Shown here in pieces: positions 8,578 to 17,468 of a stretch of 64,000 nucleotides of DNA. Both the position numbers and the translations under genes were made by a program. How positions within the stretch are numbered: position 1 is the first letter of the stretch; each line of letters starts with the position of its first letter. A model generated the notes under the pieces. The model ran no database searches. It had not been told where the DNA came from and was given only the letters and a program-made list of their open reading frames with translations. The stretch comes from Kroppenstedtia sanguinis (lineage in GTDB: Bacteria > Bacillota > Bacilli > Thermoactinomycetales > DSM-45169), in NCBI RefSeq assembly GCF_050433445.1, contig NZ_JBNPXF010000009.1, forward strand, positions 1-64,000, read 5' to 3'.

Positions 8578-9774
8578 TTAGAACTTCGCTTTCTTGAACA
8601 TCAGGGAAAGGCCCCCGATCAGATAGAACCAGCGCCAGTCATTTATCCGTTTCATCATGGAAGCGGTGGAACCGGTTATCTTCTTGCCGAAAGCCACACC
8701 GATCGCCGAACCGCGTCCCAAAGAAGCCAATGTCCCTTTGGACTCAAACTTGAAGGGTTTCATGGAACCTCCCCGCAACTGAGCCACCAGATTGCCAGAA
8801 AGGTGTTTCCCTTGCTGAGTGGCCATCTGTGCCGTAGGCGGGAAAGGGCGCCCTGCCTCTTCATTGATAATCAATGAGCTGTCTCCCACGACAAATAAAT
8901 CATCGTAACCGGGAGCCCGCAAGTATTCGTCCACTTTGACACGACCCCGAGCCGTTTCGATGCCAGCTTCCTCCAGCAACGGGTTGCCCCGCACTCCACC
9001 TGTCCAGACGACAGTAGCGGAATCAATCTTCTCCCCGCCTTTGAGAATCACACCATCCGGGTTGCATTCTTCGATAGGCGTACTGATCCGGAACTCGACA
9101 CCATGATCCTCCAGATACTTCATTCCATACTTCACCAGTTCTTCGTCAAAACCCGGCAGGACCGTCGGAGCGGCTTCCACGTTGACCAGACGAACTTTTT
9201 CACGGGGAATGTCAAATTGACGGCACAACTCAGGAATCCGGTCTACCAGCTCACCCACAAATTCGATACCGGTAAAACCAGCACCCCCGACCACAATCGT
9301 CAGTAACTCATCCCGCTTTTCCTCACTGTTATGATACTGGGAGAACGAATACTCGATATGTTCCCGAATCTGGCGTACACCGTTGAGATTGCGGATTAAG
9401 AAAGCGTTTTCCAATAAGCCCTTGATCCCAAAGGTTTCCGGAGCGCTTCCCAAGCCAAATACCAAGTAATCATACTTCAGAGGTTCACGACCGGCCAGAT
9501 GGACTTCTTTGTTTTCGGGGTCTACCCGGGTCACTTCATCCTGCACGAAGCGAACTTTCTCCGGTTTGAGAAGACCTGCAATGTCCACTTGGGCATAATC
9601 CGGATCCAACGTTCCCGCCGCCGGTTCGTGAAGCTTGGTGGTAACATAATGATACGGATTCAGGTTGACCAGAGTCACCTCTGCTTCCTGATGGTTCAAT
9701 TCTTTCTGGAGACTGACCGTGGTCATCAATCCACCATAGCCTGCACCCAGAACTACAATTTTAGGAAGAGCCAT
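8578..9774 (-). CDS. yumB: NAD(P)/FAD-dependent oxidoreductase, type II NADH dehydrogenase-like
   Basis: A 398-residue flavoprotein of the Ndh-2 family, expected to pass electrons from NADH to menaquinone at the inner face of the membrane. The FAD-binding Rossmann motif VVLGAGYGGLMTTVSLQ lies at residues 5-22, the second NAD-binding motif VVGGAGFTGIEFVGEL near 165, and VVGDSS plus FPPTAQMATQQG near 300, which closes the FAD site. The C-terminal segment GRGSAIGVAFGKK, then a short amphipathic tail, fits peripheral membrane association. The start is probably ATG 9774; the ribosome site is weak. Confidence 0.86.
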   Translation of the reverse strand: MALPKIVVLGAGYGGLMTTVSLQKELNHQEAEVTLVNLNPYHYVTTKLHEPAAGTLDPDYAQVDIAGLLKPEKVRFVQDEVTRVDPENKEVHLAGREPLKYDYLVFGLGSAPETFGIKGLLENAFLIRNLNGVRQIREHIEYSFSQYHNSEEKRDELLTIVVGGAGFTGIEFVGELVDRIPELCRQFDIPREKVRLVNVEAAPTVLPGFDEELVKYGMKYLEDHGVEFRISTPIEECNPDGVILKGGEKIDSATVVWTGGVRGNPLLEEAGIETARGRVKVDEYLRAPGYDDLFVVGDSSLIINEEAGRPFPPTAQMATQQGKHLSGNLVAQLRGGSMKPFKFESKGTLASLGRGSAIGVAFGKKITGSTASMMKRINDWRWFYLIGGLSLMFKKAKF

Positions 9775-9853
9775 AAGTACCACATCCATTTATCCATGTT
9801 AAAAATATCACAAACAACTCCGGTGTCCCCGTAACCACCGAACACTATAGACC

Positions 9854-9882
9854 ATGATAAGACGAATCTCCATATTTGACAA
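9854..9882 (-). promoter_or_regulatory. Sigma-A type promoter for yumB-like gene
   Basis: On the minus strand TTGTCA, 17-base spacer, TATCAT, ending about 80 bases before the ATG. The rest of the 400-base divergent gap to yumC (9775-10179) holds no gene that I can see. Confidence 0.65.
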
Positions 9883-10179
9883 GGGGGATCCTTTTATAAA
9901 AAGTCTCCCCTGAGGTCTGCTGCTTATCCAGCATAAAGTCGGTAAACTTCATCACAGAAAATCCTTTTTACTCCATTACATCTCCCGACATATTTCAGCA
10001 TGGATCACTTTTTTTGCACCTGCCATCCCCACTTTTCCCATTTGTGGTTTGTTGGTCTGCCATCGGTTTTCATGATAGAATACAACCGACCGGAATCGGC
10101 AGGGTCAACGCAATCGCATCCTGGGCAGGGTCCCCGGACTTATTCATAAAACCACTTTACACCACTTGGAGGTGCATCC

Positions 10180-11184
10180 ATGCCCGAGAAAGATCAACAA
10201 AACCCCGAAGTGACAGAGATCACCATCATCGGGGGAGGACCAACGGGACTTTTTGCCGCATTTTATGCTGGCATGCGCAATTCCTCTGTCAAGCTGATCG
10301 AAAGCCTACCTCAACTGGGGGGGCAACTTTCCGCCTTATACCCGGAAAAATATATCTATGATGTCGCCGGTTTTCCCAAAGTATCGGCACAGGAACTGGT
10401 AGATCAACTGGTAGAGCAATGCAAGTTGTTTGACCCGGTGTTTTGTCTGGATGAAAAAGTACTCAGCCTGGAGAAAAACGGGGAAGGGATCTTTGAAATC
10501 ACCACAGATCGCGGAGTACATCGGTCCCAGTCCGTCATCATCACCGCCGGAGTCGGGGCATTTGAGCCAAGGAAGTTGAAAATCCCCGGTGCTGAGCAGT
10601 ATGAAGGAAAGAACCTTCACTATTTTGTTCAGGATTTGCAACAGTTTAAAGGGAAGAAAGTCTTGATCGCCGGGGGTGGTGATTCCGCCGTCGACTGGGC
10701 CAACATGCTAGTGCCCATCGCGGAACAGGTAACTATCATCCATCGTCGCGACAAATTCCGCGCTCATGAATCCAGTGTGCACCAAATGATGAATTCCTGC
10801 GTTCAAGTATCGACACCCCGGGAGATCCTTGCCATTCACGGAGAAAACCGGATTGAAAAAGTAGTGATCGGCGACCCCAAACAAAATCTGACGGAAGAGC
10901 TGGAAGTCGATGATGTTATCGTCAGTTTCGGTTTTGTCTCCTCCCTCGGTCCGATCAAGGATTGGGGATTGGAAATTGAGAAAGGGTCGATTGTGGTCAA
11001 TTCTCGGATGGAGACCAACATTGCCGGAATTTATGCTGCAGGAGATATTTCGACTTATCCAGGCAAAGTGAAGTTAATCGCCGTCGGATTTGGAGAAGCC
11101 CCCACCGCTGTCAACAATGCCAAACAGTTTATCGATCCTAAGGCCCGCCTGCAACCCGGACACAGTTCCAATATGAACTTTTAA
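10180..11184 (+). CDS. yumC: Ferredoxin/flavodoxin-NADP+ reductase, thioredoxin-reductase type
   Basis: A 334-residue flavoprotein of the YumC class, moving electrons between NADPH and ferredoxin or flavodoxin. The FAD motif is TIIGGGPTGLFAAFYAGMR near residue 15, LPQLGGQLSALYPEKYIYDV near 50 and the NADP motif VLIAGGGDSAVDWANML near 160; GIYAAGDISTYPGKVKLIAV near 285 closes the FAD site. It lacks the CxxC redox pair of true thioredoxin reductases, as expected. ATG 10180 follows GGAGGTG. It is divergent from yumB. Confidence 0.9.
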   Translation: MPEKDQQNPEVTEITIIGGGPTGLFAAFYAGMRNSSVKLIESLPQLGGQLSALYPEKYIYDVAGFPKVSAQELVDQLVEQCKLFDPVFCLDEKVLSLEKNGEGIFEITTDRGVHRSQSVIITAGVGAFEPRKLKIPGAEQYEGKNLHYFVQDLQQFKGKKVLIAGGGDSAVDWANMLVPIAEQVTIIHRRDKFRAHESSVHQMMNSCVQVSTPREILAIHGENRIEKVVIGDPKQNLTEELEVDDVIVSFGFVSSLGPIKDWGLEIEKGSIVVNSRMETNIAGIYAAGDISTYPGKVKLIAVGFGEAPTAVNNAKQFIDPKARLQPGHSSNMNF

Positions 11185-11286
11185 CTCACGGGTTGCCCTC
11201 TTTCTCAGACTGTGAATTCATTCAAATGAATGAGCCCCACCGGGGAAGGTAAACTAGGGATAACCTGACAAGGATGGTGAATCCCG

Positions 11287-11478
11287 ATGAACCGATCCCG
11301 GTGGGTTGCTGGTACTTACCAATTGATGCTGGTCCTACTCACCCTGCTGATCCCACTCTTGATTTATTTCGCATCTCGGGGAAGAGGATTGGAAAGTGGG
11401 AACGGGACGATCGGTGCTGTTTTCGCATTTGTGGTCTTGCTGTCCTATCTGGTCATTTCCAACCGACGGAGGAGATAA
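11287..11478 (+). CDS. Small two-helix membrane protein
   Basis: A 63-residue protein with two hydrophobic segments (about residues 10-28, and 40-57, AVFAFVVLLSYLVIS) and a basic tail RRRR. Ribosome site AAGGATGG is 8-10 bases before the ATG. It ends four bases before the next gene, so the two are almost certainly co-transcribed. I recognise no family. Confidence 0.65.
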   Translation: MNRSRWVAGTYQLMLVLLTLLIPLLIYFASRGRGLESGNGTIGAVFAFVVLLSYLVISNRRRR

Positions 11479-11481
11479 CCA

Positions 11482-11739
11482 ATGGAACCGAGGACGGGGT
11501 GCCCAGTTTGCAACGGATTCAGTTCATTGGATGTCTCCTGTCCCAACTGCGGGGAGTGGATGGAGGACCAGGGCAGATTGTTCGATTTCTTGGCTCCGTA
11601 CAGCCCTTACCGGCCGATCGATGATCTGAAAAGAACCGAGGGTATGACAGATTGGGAAATCTATCAATGCTCCCATCGACTTCATTGTCCACACTGCGGA
11701 TGTCATGAAGTAAGCTGGGTAGCGGAACAGCCGATGTGA
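11482..11739 (+). CDS. Small zinc-ribbon protein
   Basis: An 85-residue protein with two zinc-knuckle pairs near the N terminus (CPVC, CPNC) and a further pair near the C terminus (CPHCGC), suggesting one or two treble-clef or ribbon zinc sites. Between them is an acidic, aromatic segment (RLFDFLAPYSPYRPIDDL). It is paired with the upstream small membrane gene. No function can be assigned. Confidence 0.7.
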   Translation: MEPRTGCPVCNGFSSLDVSCPNCGEWMEDQGRLFDFLAPYSPYRPIDDLKRTEGMTDWEIYQCSHRLHCPHCGCHEVSWVAEQPM

Positions 11740-11750
11740 CCTTCCCATGA

Positions 11751-11780
11751 AAAGCGCCGACCGGTAAAAGTCGGCGCTTT
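11751..11780 (+). terminator. Terminator after zinc-ribbon gene
   Basis: AAAGCGCCGAC / GTCGGCGCTTT hairpin; usable on both strands, between convergent genes. Confidence 0.85.
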
Positions 11781-11809
11781 ATCATTTACGGTGGGTTTGC
11801 CTCAAGATT

Positions 11810-12115
11810 TTATACCCCCTCCTCAGATTCTCCTGGGGGATCTTCATCTGTCAGTGGCCGGCTCCCCTCTATTTCACCGCCCCCTTCTCCGACTTGCCCC
11901 CCTCCGAGTCCTTCATTGATCATACGGTCCACATCGAGCCAAGCTTCGTCTTTCCCTTCATGAAGAAGATCCTTTTCTTTGGCTTCCGGAGCAGTCTGTT
12001 TCTTTTCCGAAACTGATGATAGATCTTCCATCCGCCGATCCTGCTGTGTCACAGCCAAACACCTCCGCAAAAGCTTGATTTCAGTCGGGATCGGGTACTC
12101 ATCGCCGTTCTTCAT
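11810..12115 (-). CDS. Acidic, disordered hypothetical protein
   Basis: 101 residues, rich in E, D, G and K with little hydrophobic core; the C-terminal half runs through GEGGGEIEG and ends SEEGV. GGAAAGGG stands about four bases before ATG 12115. The first 25 residues (MKNGDEYPIPTEIKLLRRC) look more folded than the rest. No family recognised. It sits alone between convergent terminators, with 11781-11809 as its 3' side. Confidence 0.5.
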   Translation of the reverse strand: MKNGDEYPIPTEIKLLRRCLAVTQQDRRMEDLSSVSEKKQTAPEAKEKDLLHEGKDEAWLDVDRMINEGLGGGQVGEGGGEIEGSRPLTDEDPPGESEEGV

Positions 12116-12241
12116 GTGCCCTTTCCGTGCCGACTGGTTATTACACTTACTGAGGTAGTTTGAACCAGATCAGATAGGATTATTTGGAATGGTTCGGGCT
12201 GTTCGCTCCAATCTCAAAAATGAACTCTTTATTGTAAACAC

Positions 12242-12264
12242 AAAAAACCTCCTTTTCAGGAGGC
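12242..12264 (-). terminator. Terminator after yutM
   Basis: GCCTCC / GGAGG hairpin with AAAA-rich loop, followed by six T on the minus strand. Confidence 0.8.
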
Positions 12265-12286
12265 AACTCAAAGTGGAGATCTTACT

Positions 12287-12643
12287 TCAACATTTTTCGG
12301 GAACACCTGCATCCTTCGCCGTTCTGAAGGATGTACCACAACCACAGGTGGCGATCGCGTTGGGGTTATGAATGGTGAAACCGCCGCCCATCATCGATTC
12401 TTTGTAATCGATCTGGAGGCCGCGAATCAAAGGCTCACTCTCCCCATCAATCAATACGCGAATCCCGTTCAGATCCAGTTCTGTATCCTTGTCGGCTTTA
12501 TTTTCATCAAATCCCATACTGTAGGTGAACCCGCTACAACCCCCGCCTTTAACACCTACACGGAGAAATTGTTCTTCGGGAGTTTCCTCGTCCTTCAGCA
12601 TCTCTTTGATTTTATGACACGCCCGTTCGGAAAGTTCGATCAT
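12287..12643 (-). CDS. yutM: A-type iron-sulfur cluster carrier/insertion protein (ErpA/SufA-like)
   Basis: A 118-residue HesB/IscA protein that carries Fe-S clusters to target enzymes. The three conserved cysteines are present: GGGCSG (C36) and CGCG (C100, C102). ATG 12643 follows GGAGG; a 19-residue upstream extension has no ribosome site of its own. Homologous to Bacillus YutM, which likewise lies near yumB/yumC, and to the NifU-type yutI found here at 17.5 kb. Confidence 0.9.
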   Translation of the reverse strand: MIELSERACHKIKEMLKDEETPEEQFLRVGVKGGGCSGFTYSMGFDENKADKDTELDLNGIRVLIDGESEPLIRGLQIDYKESMMGGGFTIHNPNAIATCGCGTSFRTAKDAGVPEKC

Positions 12644-12761
12644 GTGGAAATTACCTCCTTCGTTTGGCGTGGCTTCACCTAAATTATACAAGGAAGGCAC
12701 AAGGGATACAACCAGGCCCTTTCACGAAACAGACCTCTCATCGGATAAAACAGGAACTTCC

Positions 12762-13007
12762 CTAGATTCCCGCGCGGCTGAGGGCCACCTCCTTGATCTG
12801 TGAAGTGGATCTTCTAATGATGTAGGGAACCCGGTGATCCACTTCAGGTCGGGTGGAAAAACCGTGACACCGATTCCACTGATTGTGAAGCTCGTCCAAC
12901 TCCTGGCTGATCCGGATCACCGCTGGGTGATTGAGACCCAGTTCAGCGGCCTGTTGATGCATCATCCTTCTCAGCCGCTCCATTTCCTCTTCCAATCGGT
13001 TCATCAT
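12762..13007 (-). CDS. Spo0E-like aspartyl-phosphate phosphatase
   Basis: An 81-residue protein whose segment HPAVIRISQELDELHNQW (residues about 24-42) carries the SQELD signature of Spo0E-type phosphatases, which remove phosphate from Spo0A~P and delay sporulation. The preceding helix (MNRLEEEMERLRRMMHQQ) fits the two-helix hairpin of the family. The C-terminal 40 residues are less typical. Start at the first of two ATG codons (13007) after GAAAGGGG. The target response regulator is inferred from the family. Confidence 0.75.
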   Translation of the reverse strand: MMNRLEEEMERLRRMMHQQAAELGLNHPAVIRISQELDELHNQWNRCHGFSTRPEVDHRVPYIIRRSTSQIKEVALSRAGI

Positions 13008-13229
13008 CTGACCCCTTTCACCCGACCCCATCTGTCAAATATAGTAGGATGTTACCCGCATTGTACTCGATGAGAGTAGTTGATGAAACCAATTTTGTTT
13101 CGATTACGCATAAAATGGTAGATCGTTCGTTCTTTTGTAATATCGAGAGGAAATGGGAACATCCGTTTTCATTATAGCCTGCCACCTACTGGTTTTCAAA
13201 TGAATTCGGGTGAAGGCACACTTTCGTCA

Positions 13230-13490
13230 TCACAGCAGATCGAATAGATCATCCCATTTTTTTTGCTGTTCCTCTATCGCTCGGCGAATGTTTTGCAAAA
13301 GTGATTCCCCATTCTCTCCTGTGACGATTTCACCGTCCACCAGAGCATAAGGAGATTGAGCACAGATCTCACAGTTTCCCAGGCAGGCGGTTTCCAAAAC
13401 TTCCACTTCCGGATCCGCCTCCAATTCTTCCTTGACCTTCTCCACATCCGGTGTCAACCGGTTAATGCAGAATTCCACCATCGGGTTCAT
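13230..13490 (-). CDS. yuzB: YuzB family protein (DUF1450)
   Basis: 86 residues: MNPMVEFCINRL, then ACLGNCEICAQSPYALVDGE. The N-terminal Cys and the CxxxCxxC cluster are characteristic of the YuzB/DUF1450 family, probably a thioredoxin-fold ferredoxin-like protein. The family is uncharacterised; neighbours in Fe-S and redox metabolism (yutM, yumB, yumC, yuzD) suggest a redox role. AAGGGGTG precedes the ATG. Confidence 0.88.
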   Translation of the reverse strand: MNPMVEFCINRLTPDVEKVKEELEADPEVEVLETACLGNCEICAQSPYALVDGEIVTGENGESLLQNIRRAIEEQQKKWDDLFDLL

Positions 13491-13585
13491 TTCGAATCAC
13501 CCCTTGAGGATCCTGAATCGGGACCTCGTCTTATTGTAACCGGTTTGGCATGGAAGCAAAAATCGAGGATTGTTTCCCTTTCATT

Positions 13586-13880
13586 TTGGACATGGTACAC
13601 TGTCCTTGTCAGGCGTGTTGATTAGCCCTATTTTAGGCAGGAAATCAGGTAGGGATAGTGGGACGGTGAAGAGCCTTTGTACCCATAGGGCACAAGTCTC
13701 GCCAAGGTCACTCCGTTCCCGGTCTCGCTATGCGCTCTTTGCAAAAGATCGTAGCCGTCCCACCATCCCCGTCCCCTCAAGCAATTTTTTTGCGATGAGG
13801 GCAATGGGAAGAGCGAAAGGGTCGTTTCGTTCCCATCATCCACTTTATAGTTAATCAACAGCCCTGTGTCCTTGTATAAT
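13586..13880 (+). promoter_or_regulatory. Sigma-A promoter of the sortase gene, split by a MITE
   Basis: -35 TTGGAC lies at 13586-13591 and -10 TATAAT at 13875-13880. With the MITE and one copy of the 9-bp duplication removed, they are separated by exactly 17 bases, and the -10 is 40 bases before the TTG start. The insertion point is one base into the -10 hexamer. In the present arrangement the -10 is intact but the new hexamer at the -35 position (TAATCA, inside the element end) is a poor match. Confidence 0.75.
13610..13866 (-). mobile_element. MITE copy 2 (short type, 257 bp, reversed)
   Basis: Begins CAGGCGTGTTGATTAGCC and ends GTTAATCAACAGCCCTG. Perfect 9-bp flanking duplication TGTCCTTGT at 13601-13609 and 13867-13875. 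Interior has the GGGAC-rich stem (GTGGGACGG with CCGTCCCAC) and an extra module of about 56 bp that only copy 13 shares. Confidence 0.93.
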
Positions 13881-13920
13881 TTGGCTGATTCGATGTAACG
13901 ATGCGAGGAGGAATATCGAC

Positions 13921-14529
13921 TTGTCCCGAGGCATAGCCATCATTCTGATTGTTACCGGCCTTTTCCTCGTAGCCTACAACGGATACCAATGGTGGGATCA
14001 GATCCGCGTTGCGGTTCAAGATCCCAAACTGGCGATGTCCATCGCCGACGATTGGGATCAACTGGACAAAGAGCCTTCCAAAAAGAAGGGGGACGACGCC
14101 GATTTCAAACCCAGTAGAGGGGATCAGATCGGACAACTCTTCATCCCCCGCATCGGCGCTGTTTTGCCCATCATCTATGGAACAGAAGCTGAGGAACTGG
14201 CCAAGGGAGTGGGTCAGTATATCGGATACGGGACGGTCCTTCCCGGTGAAACGGGCCACTCTGTTCTCGCAGGCCATCGAGAAACTACCTTTCGGCGAGC
14301 AGGGGAATTGAAAACAGGTGACAAAATTTACGTGAAGATGAATCATCACACCCATACTTACCAAATTCGTAAAACATTCATCGTCGATGAGCATGACCGC
14401 AGTGTCATCGTTCCCCACGATCAGCCCGATCTGTCCCTGATCACCTGCTACCCTTTCAACCTGGTGGGCAGCGCCCCCCAACGTTACATTATCCGCGCAG
14501 ACCTGATCGAGAGCAAAGAGAACGAATGA
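13921..14529 (+). CDS. Class D-type sortase
   Basis: A 202-residue membrane-anchored transpeptidase. One N-terminal membrane helix (residues 4-20), a linker, then the sortase barrel with catalytic His in LAGHRETTF (H119), Cys in LSLITCYPF (C176) and Arg in APQRYII (R188). The TLITC-like motif and the H-R-E context resemble class D enzymes such as Bacillus YhcS, often linked to sporulation or mother-cell expression. Start is TTG 13921 behind GAGGAGG. No LPxTG substrate gene is adjacent. Its promoter is interrupted by a MITE. Confidence 0.88.
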   Translation: MSRGIAIILIVTGLFLVAYNGYQWWDQIRVAVQDPKLAMSIADDWDQLDKEPSKKKGDDADFKPSRGDQIGQLFIPRIGAVLPIIYGTEAEELAKGVGQYIGYGTVLPGETGHSVLAGHRETTFRRAGELKTGDKIYVKMNHHTHTYQIRKTFIVDEHDRSVIVPHDQPDLSLITCYPFNLVGSAPQRYIIRADLIESKENE

Positions 14530-14562
14530 GGCTCTTCCTTCACTTTCAAAAGATTTCAATCC

Positions 14563-14600
14563 ACAACGGGCCCCTTTCCCACTTGGGAAGAGGCCCGTTG
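14563..14600 (+). terminator. Bidirectional terminator between sortase and yuzD
   Basis: CAACGGGCC / GGCCCGTTG outer stem with an inner CTTTCCC / GGGAAG pairing. Confidence 0.75.
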
Positions 14601-14636
14601 ATTTCATATATTCTCGAAGAGGTAAAGGCATCTGAC

Positions 14637-14963
14637 TCATTCTTTACCTGCCACCACCGGGGCAATCCCCAGCTTCTCCAGTTTGGATTGAATATCTTTT
14701 AGACAGGGAGCTCCTTCCCCGACAATCTCTCCGTCAATAACCACCACCGGGTACCAGAGATCCTCTTCCACTACCCGACGAGAGAAATCCTGTTCCTCCT
14801 CGCCGCTGGGATGGTGAATATCCACATGATGGATCGACACCTGATCCCCGTATTTCCGTCCCAGAGCCGCCGACAGCCAAGAGGCCGTCTCTTGCGAGGA
14901 TGGGAGATTGACACAGCTCGCACAAAGCTCCTCCGCTCCATACACCCATACTTTCACCTTCAT
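14637..14963 (-). CDS. yuzD: YuzD family thioredoxin-fold protein (DUF1462)
   Basis: 108 residues beginning MKVKVWVYGAEELCASCVNL; the CxxC near residue 14-17 and YPVVVIDGEIVGEG near 70 are typical of the YuzD thioredoxin-like family. Function is unknown. It lies 18 bases downstream of mccB on the same strand and may be co-transcribed with mccA-mccB, although in Bacillus its relatives travel with yuzB and yutI. Confidence 0.85.
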   Translation of the reverse strand: MKVKVWVYGAEELCASCVNLPSSQETASWLSAALGRKYGDQVSIHHVDIHHPSGEEEQDFSRRVVEEDLWYPVVVIDGEIVGEGAPCLKDIQSKLEKLGIAPVVAGKE

Positions 14964-14981
14964 CGGCCATCCCCTCCCCTC

Positions 14982-16115
14982 TCAGCGAAGCGCCTGTTCC
15001 AAGTCTTCCAAAAGATCTTCCGGATCCTCCACTCCCACAGAAATTCGGATTAATCCCTCCGTGATGCCCAGTTCCCGGCGCCGTTCCGGGGGTATCGAAG
15101 CATGGGTCATCCGGGCAGGCACAGAAATCAAACTTTCCACCGCCCCCAGACTTTCCGCCAGGGTGAAGAAGCGGGTTTTGGATAACACCTGTTCCGCGCG
15201 AGCTCCATCCCCCACATCAAAGGAGATCATCCCCCCAAACCCTCTCGCCTGCTTAGCTGCAATGGAATGCCCTGGGTGCTCACTCAGACCAGGATAAAAA
15301 ACCTGCTCGATCTCCGGCCGGCCCTTCAGCCATTCAGCCAGCTTTCGGCTAGTAGCCTCATGCTGTCTCATCCGAAGTCCCAAGGTTTTGATCCCCCGGA
15401 TCAATAACCAGGAATCATGGGGGGACAGAACCCCTCCCATGGAATTCTGCAGAAAGTGAATCCGCTCCCCTAACGCCTCATCCTTCACCACTACCAGTCC
15501 GGACACCACATCACTGTGTCCGCCTAAATATTTGGTGGCGCTATGGATGACGAGATCCGCACCCAGATCGATGGGGTTTTGCCAATAAGGCGTGAGGAAG
15601 GTGTTGTCCACGATCAAAAGCAATCCATGTTTGCGGCAGATCTCCGCCATTTCCCCAATATCTGTTACCTTCAGCAGAGGATTGCTGGGAGTTTCCATGA
15701 AAACGGCTTTCGTCTCGGGGCGTATGGCCGCCTCCACTTCCTGCGGACGGCTGGTATCCACAAAATCGCTTCGAATTCCCAACCGATTGAACACTTGACT
15801 CATCACCCTGTAAGTTCCACCGTAAACATCATCCCCCATCACCAGATGATCTCCTTGATCAAACAGGGAAGTGACAGTGGATATGGCTGCCATGCCAGAG
15901 GCGAAGGCAAATCCTTGGGTACCATTTTCCAGATCAGCGATCAATTTTTCCAAAGCTTCCCTGGTGGGATTGCCTGTGCGGGAATATTCATAGCCCCGAT
16001 GTTGACCGATCGCATCCTGTTTATAAGTGGAGACTTGGTAGATTGGTACACTGACAGCACCGGTTCGCTCATCCCCGAATACGCCACCGTGGATCAATTG
16101 GGTATCGATTCGCAT
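14982..16115 (-). CDS. mccB: Cystathionine gamma-lyase / homocysteine gamma-lyase
   Basis: A 377-residue PLP enzyme of the Cys/Met metabolism family. The cofactor lysine is K195 in HSATKYLGGHSD, and YSRTGNPTREALE near residue 44 and FASGMAAIST near 71 are family blocks. The Bacillus orthologue MccB cleaves cystathionine to cysteine. The immediate upstream partner mccA supplies cystathionine, so the pair forms a reverse transsulfuration route from homocysteine to cysteine. A cystathionine gamma-synthase activity cannot be excluded from sequence alone. AGAAGGGGAG precedes the ATG. Confidence 0.85.
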   Translation of the reverse strand: MRIDTQLIHGGVFGDERTGAVSVPIYQVSTYKQDAIGQHRGYEYSRTGNPTREALEKLIADLENGTQGFAFASGMAAISTVTSLFDQGDHLVMGDDVYGGTYRVMSQVFNRLGIRSDFVDTSRPQEVEAAIRPETKAVFMETPSNPLLKVTDIGEMAEICRKHGLLLIVDNTFLTPYWQNPIDLGADLVIHSATKYLGGHSDVVSGLVVVKDEALGERIHFLQNSMGGVLSPHDSWLLIRGIKTLGLRMRQHEATSRKLAEWLKGRPEIEQVFYPGLSEHPGHSIAAKQARGFGGMISFDVGDGARAEQVLSKTRFFTLAESLGAVESLISVPARMTHASIPPERRRELGITEGLIRISVGVEDPEDLLEDLEQALR

Positions 16116-16120
16116 CTTTT

Positions 16121-17047
16121 CTACTCCCCTTCTTCATAGATCTGTTGGCTGAGATAACGATCACTTCCATCGGGAAAGATCACCAGGATCCGAGTCCCCG
16201 GAGCGGCTTGCTTCGCTTCGTCCAAAGCGGCATGAAAGGCGGCTCCAGAAGAACTAGCGACCAGCATCCCTTCCCGTCGGGCCAGTTCTTTCGTTCTCCG
16301 AAAGGCGTCCCGATCCAAAACCGTGTGGATGGCATCGAAGTAGGATGAATCCATATACTCCGGCAGGAACTCCATCCCGATCCCTTCTGTCTTATGCGGA
16401 GCCGGCTCGCCTCCGCCGAGAATGGAACCCTCTGGTTCCACAATCACCGTTTTCATATGGGGATTCTGCTCCTTCAGGTAACGGGCACATCCCATAAAGG
16501 TACCTCCGGAACCCGCTCCTGCCACGAACACATCCAAGCGGCCCTCCATCTGTTCCCAGATCTCTGGTCCCGTCGTCTCATAATGGGCCCGAGGATTGGC
16601 CGGATTGCCAAACTGCTGGGGGCAGTAGGCACCCCCGATAGTTTTCGTCAACTCTTCCGCCTTGGCAATCGCTCCCCGCACTCCCTCTTCCGCTGGGGTA
16701 TTCACCACTTGTGCTCCCAGAGCGCGCATCAGCTCCTGCTTCTCCTGGGAAAATTTCTCCGGCACCACAAAGATCACCTGGTAACCGGTTCCCACCGCTG
16801 CCAAAGCCAATCCAATTCCCGTATTTCCAGCAGTCGGTTCAATGATCGTCCCTCCCGGCTTCAATTGGCCGGTTTCTTCCCCCGCTTGGATCAAAGAAAG
16901 ACCCAGTCGATCCTTCACGCTGCCTCCTGGATTCAGATACTCCAACTTTGCATAAAGCTGAACTCCCTCAGGAATCGGAAAATCCTTGATTCGCACCACT
17001 GGTGTCCAGCCGATCAGTTCCTTGATATCCTCATATACCTTTTTCAT
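16121..17047 (-). CDS. mccA: Cystathionine beta-synthase-like cysteine synthase family enzyme
   Basis: A 308-residue fold-type II PLP enzyme. The cofactor lysine is K45 in NPGGSVKDRLG, the phosphate-binding segment is PTAGNTGIGLALAA, and AGAGSGGTFMG near residue 175 completes the site. It lacks the C-terminal CBS pair, as MccA does. Paired with mccB five bases downstream, it most likely condenses O-acetylserine with homocysteine to cystathionine. ATG 17047 follows GGGAGAGGG; the longer form from 17068 lacks a better site. No S-box or T-box leader is visible upstream. Confidence 0.85.
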   Translation of the reverse strand: MKKVYEDIKELIGWTPVVRIKDFPIPEGVQLYAKLEYLNPGGSVKDRLGLSLIQAGEETGQLKPGGTIIEPTAGNTGIGLALAAVGTGYQVIFVVPEKFSQEKQELMRALGAQVVNTPAEEGVRGAIAKAEELTKTIGGAYCPQQFGNPANPRAHYETTGPEIWEQMEGRLDVFVAGAGSGGTFMGCARYLKEQNPHMKTVIVEPEGSILGGGEPAPHKTEGIGMEFLPEYMDSSYFDAIHTVLDRDAFRRTKELARREGMLVASSSGAAFHAALDEAKQAAPGTRILVIFPDGSDRYLSQQIYEEGE

Positions 17048-17251
17048 CCATATCCCTCTCCCCATCACCGTTCAATTCTCAGGATACCTCCTTCATCTTA
17101 TCATGAGGATGGGAATGGGAGAAATACCTGCATCCCTTGCATGATTCACCCAAGACAGATTCTCCGTAATCCTGTATAATGAGGTAAAGACCGTTTCCCC
17201 TCAGAAACGAGTTGAAAATGCCGGTGTCACCCACAATAAATGAATCGAGTG

Positions 17252-17428
17252 CAGGTGTTTGATTAGCCCTATTTGGGGAAGGAAATAAGGTGGGATGGTG
17301 GGACTGCGGAGAGCTTTGCGCCCTTTGCGAGAGATCGTAGCCCTCCCACCATCCCCGTCCCCTCAATGGGAAGAGCGAAAGGTCAATTTTGTTTTCACCA
17401 CCCATTTTCCGGGTAATCAACAGCCTTG
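17252..17428 (-). mobile_element. MITE copy 3 (short type, 177 bp, reversed)
   Basis: Begins CAGGTGTTTGATTAGCCC, ends GGGTAATCAACAGCCTTG. Perfect 9-bp duplication AATCGAGTG at 17243-17251 and 17429-17437. It sits in the leader of the yutI gene, between a possible TGTATAAT -10 at about 17176 and the start codon at 17469. Confidence 0.92.
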
Positions 17429-17468
17429 AATCGAGTGACTCTCTTTTATCGGAAAGGAGCAGGCCATT

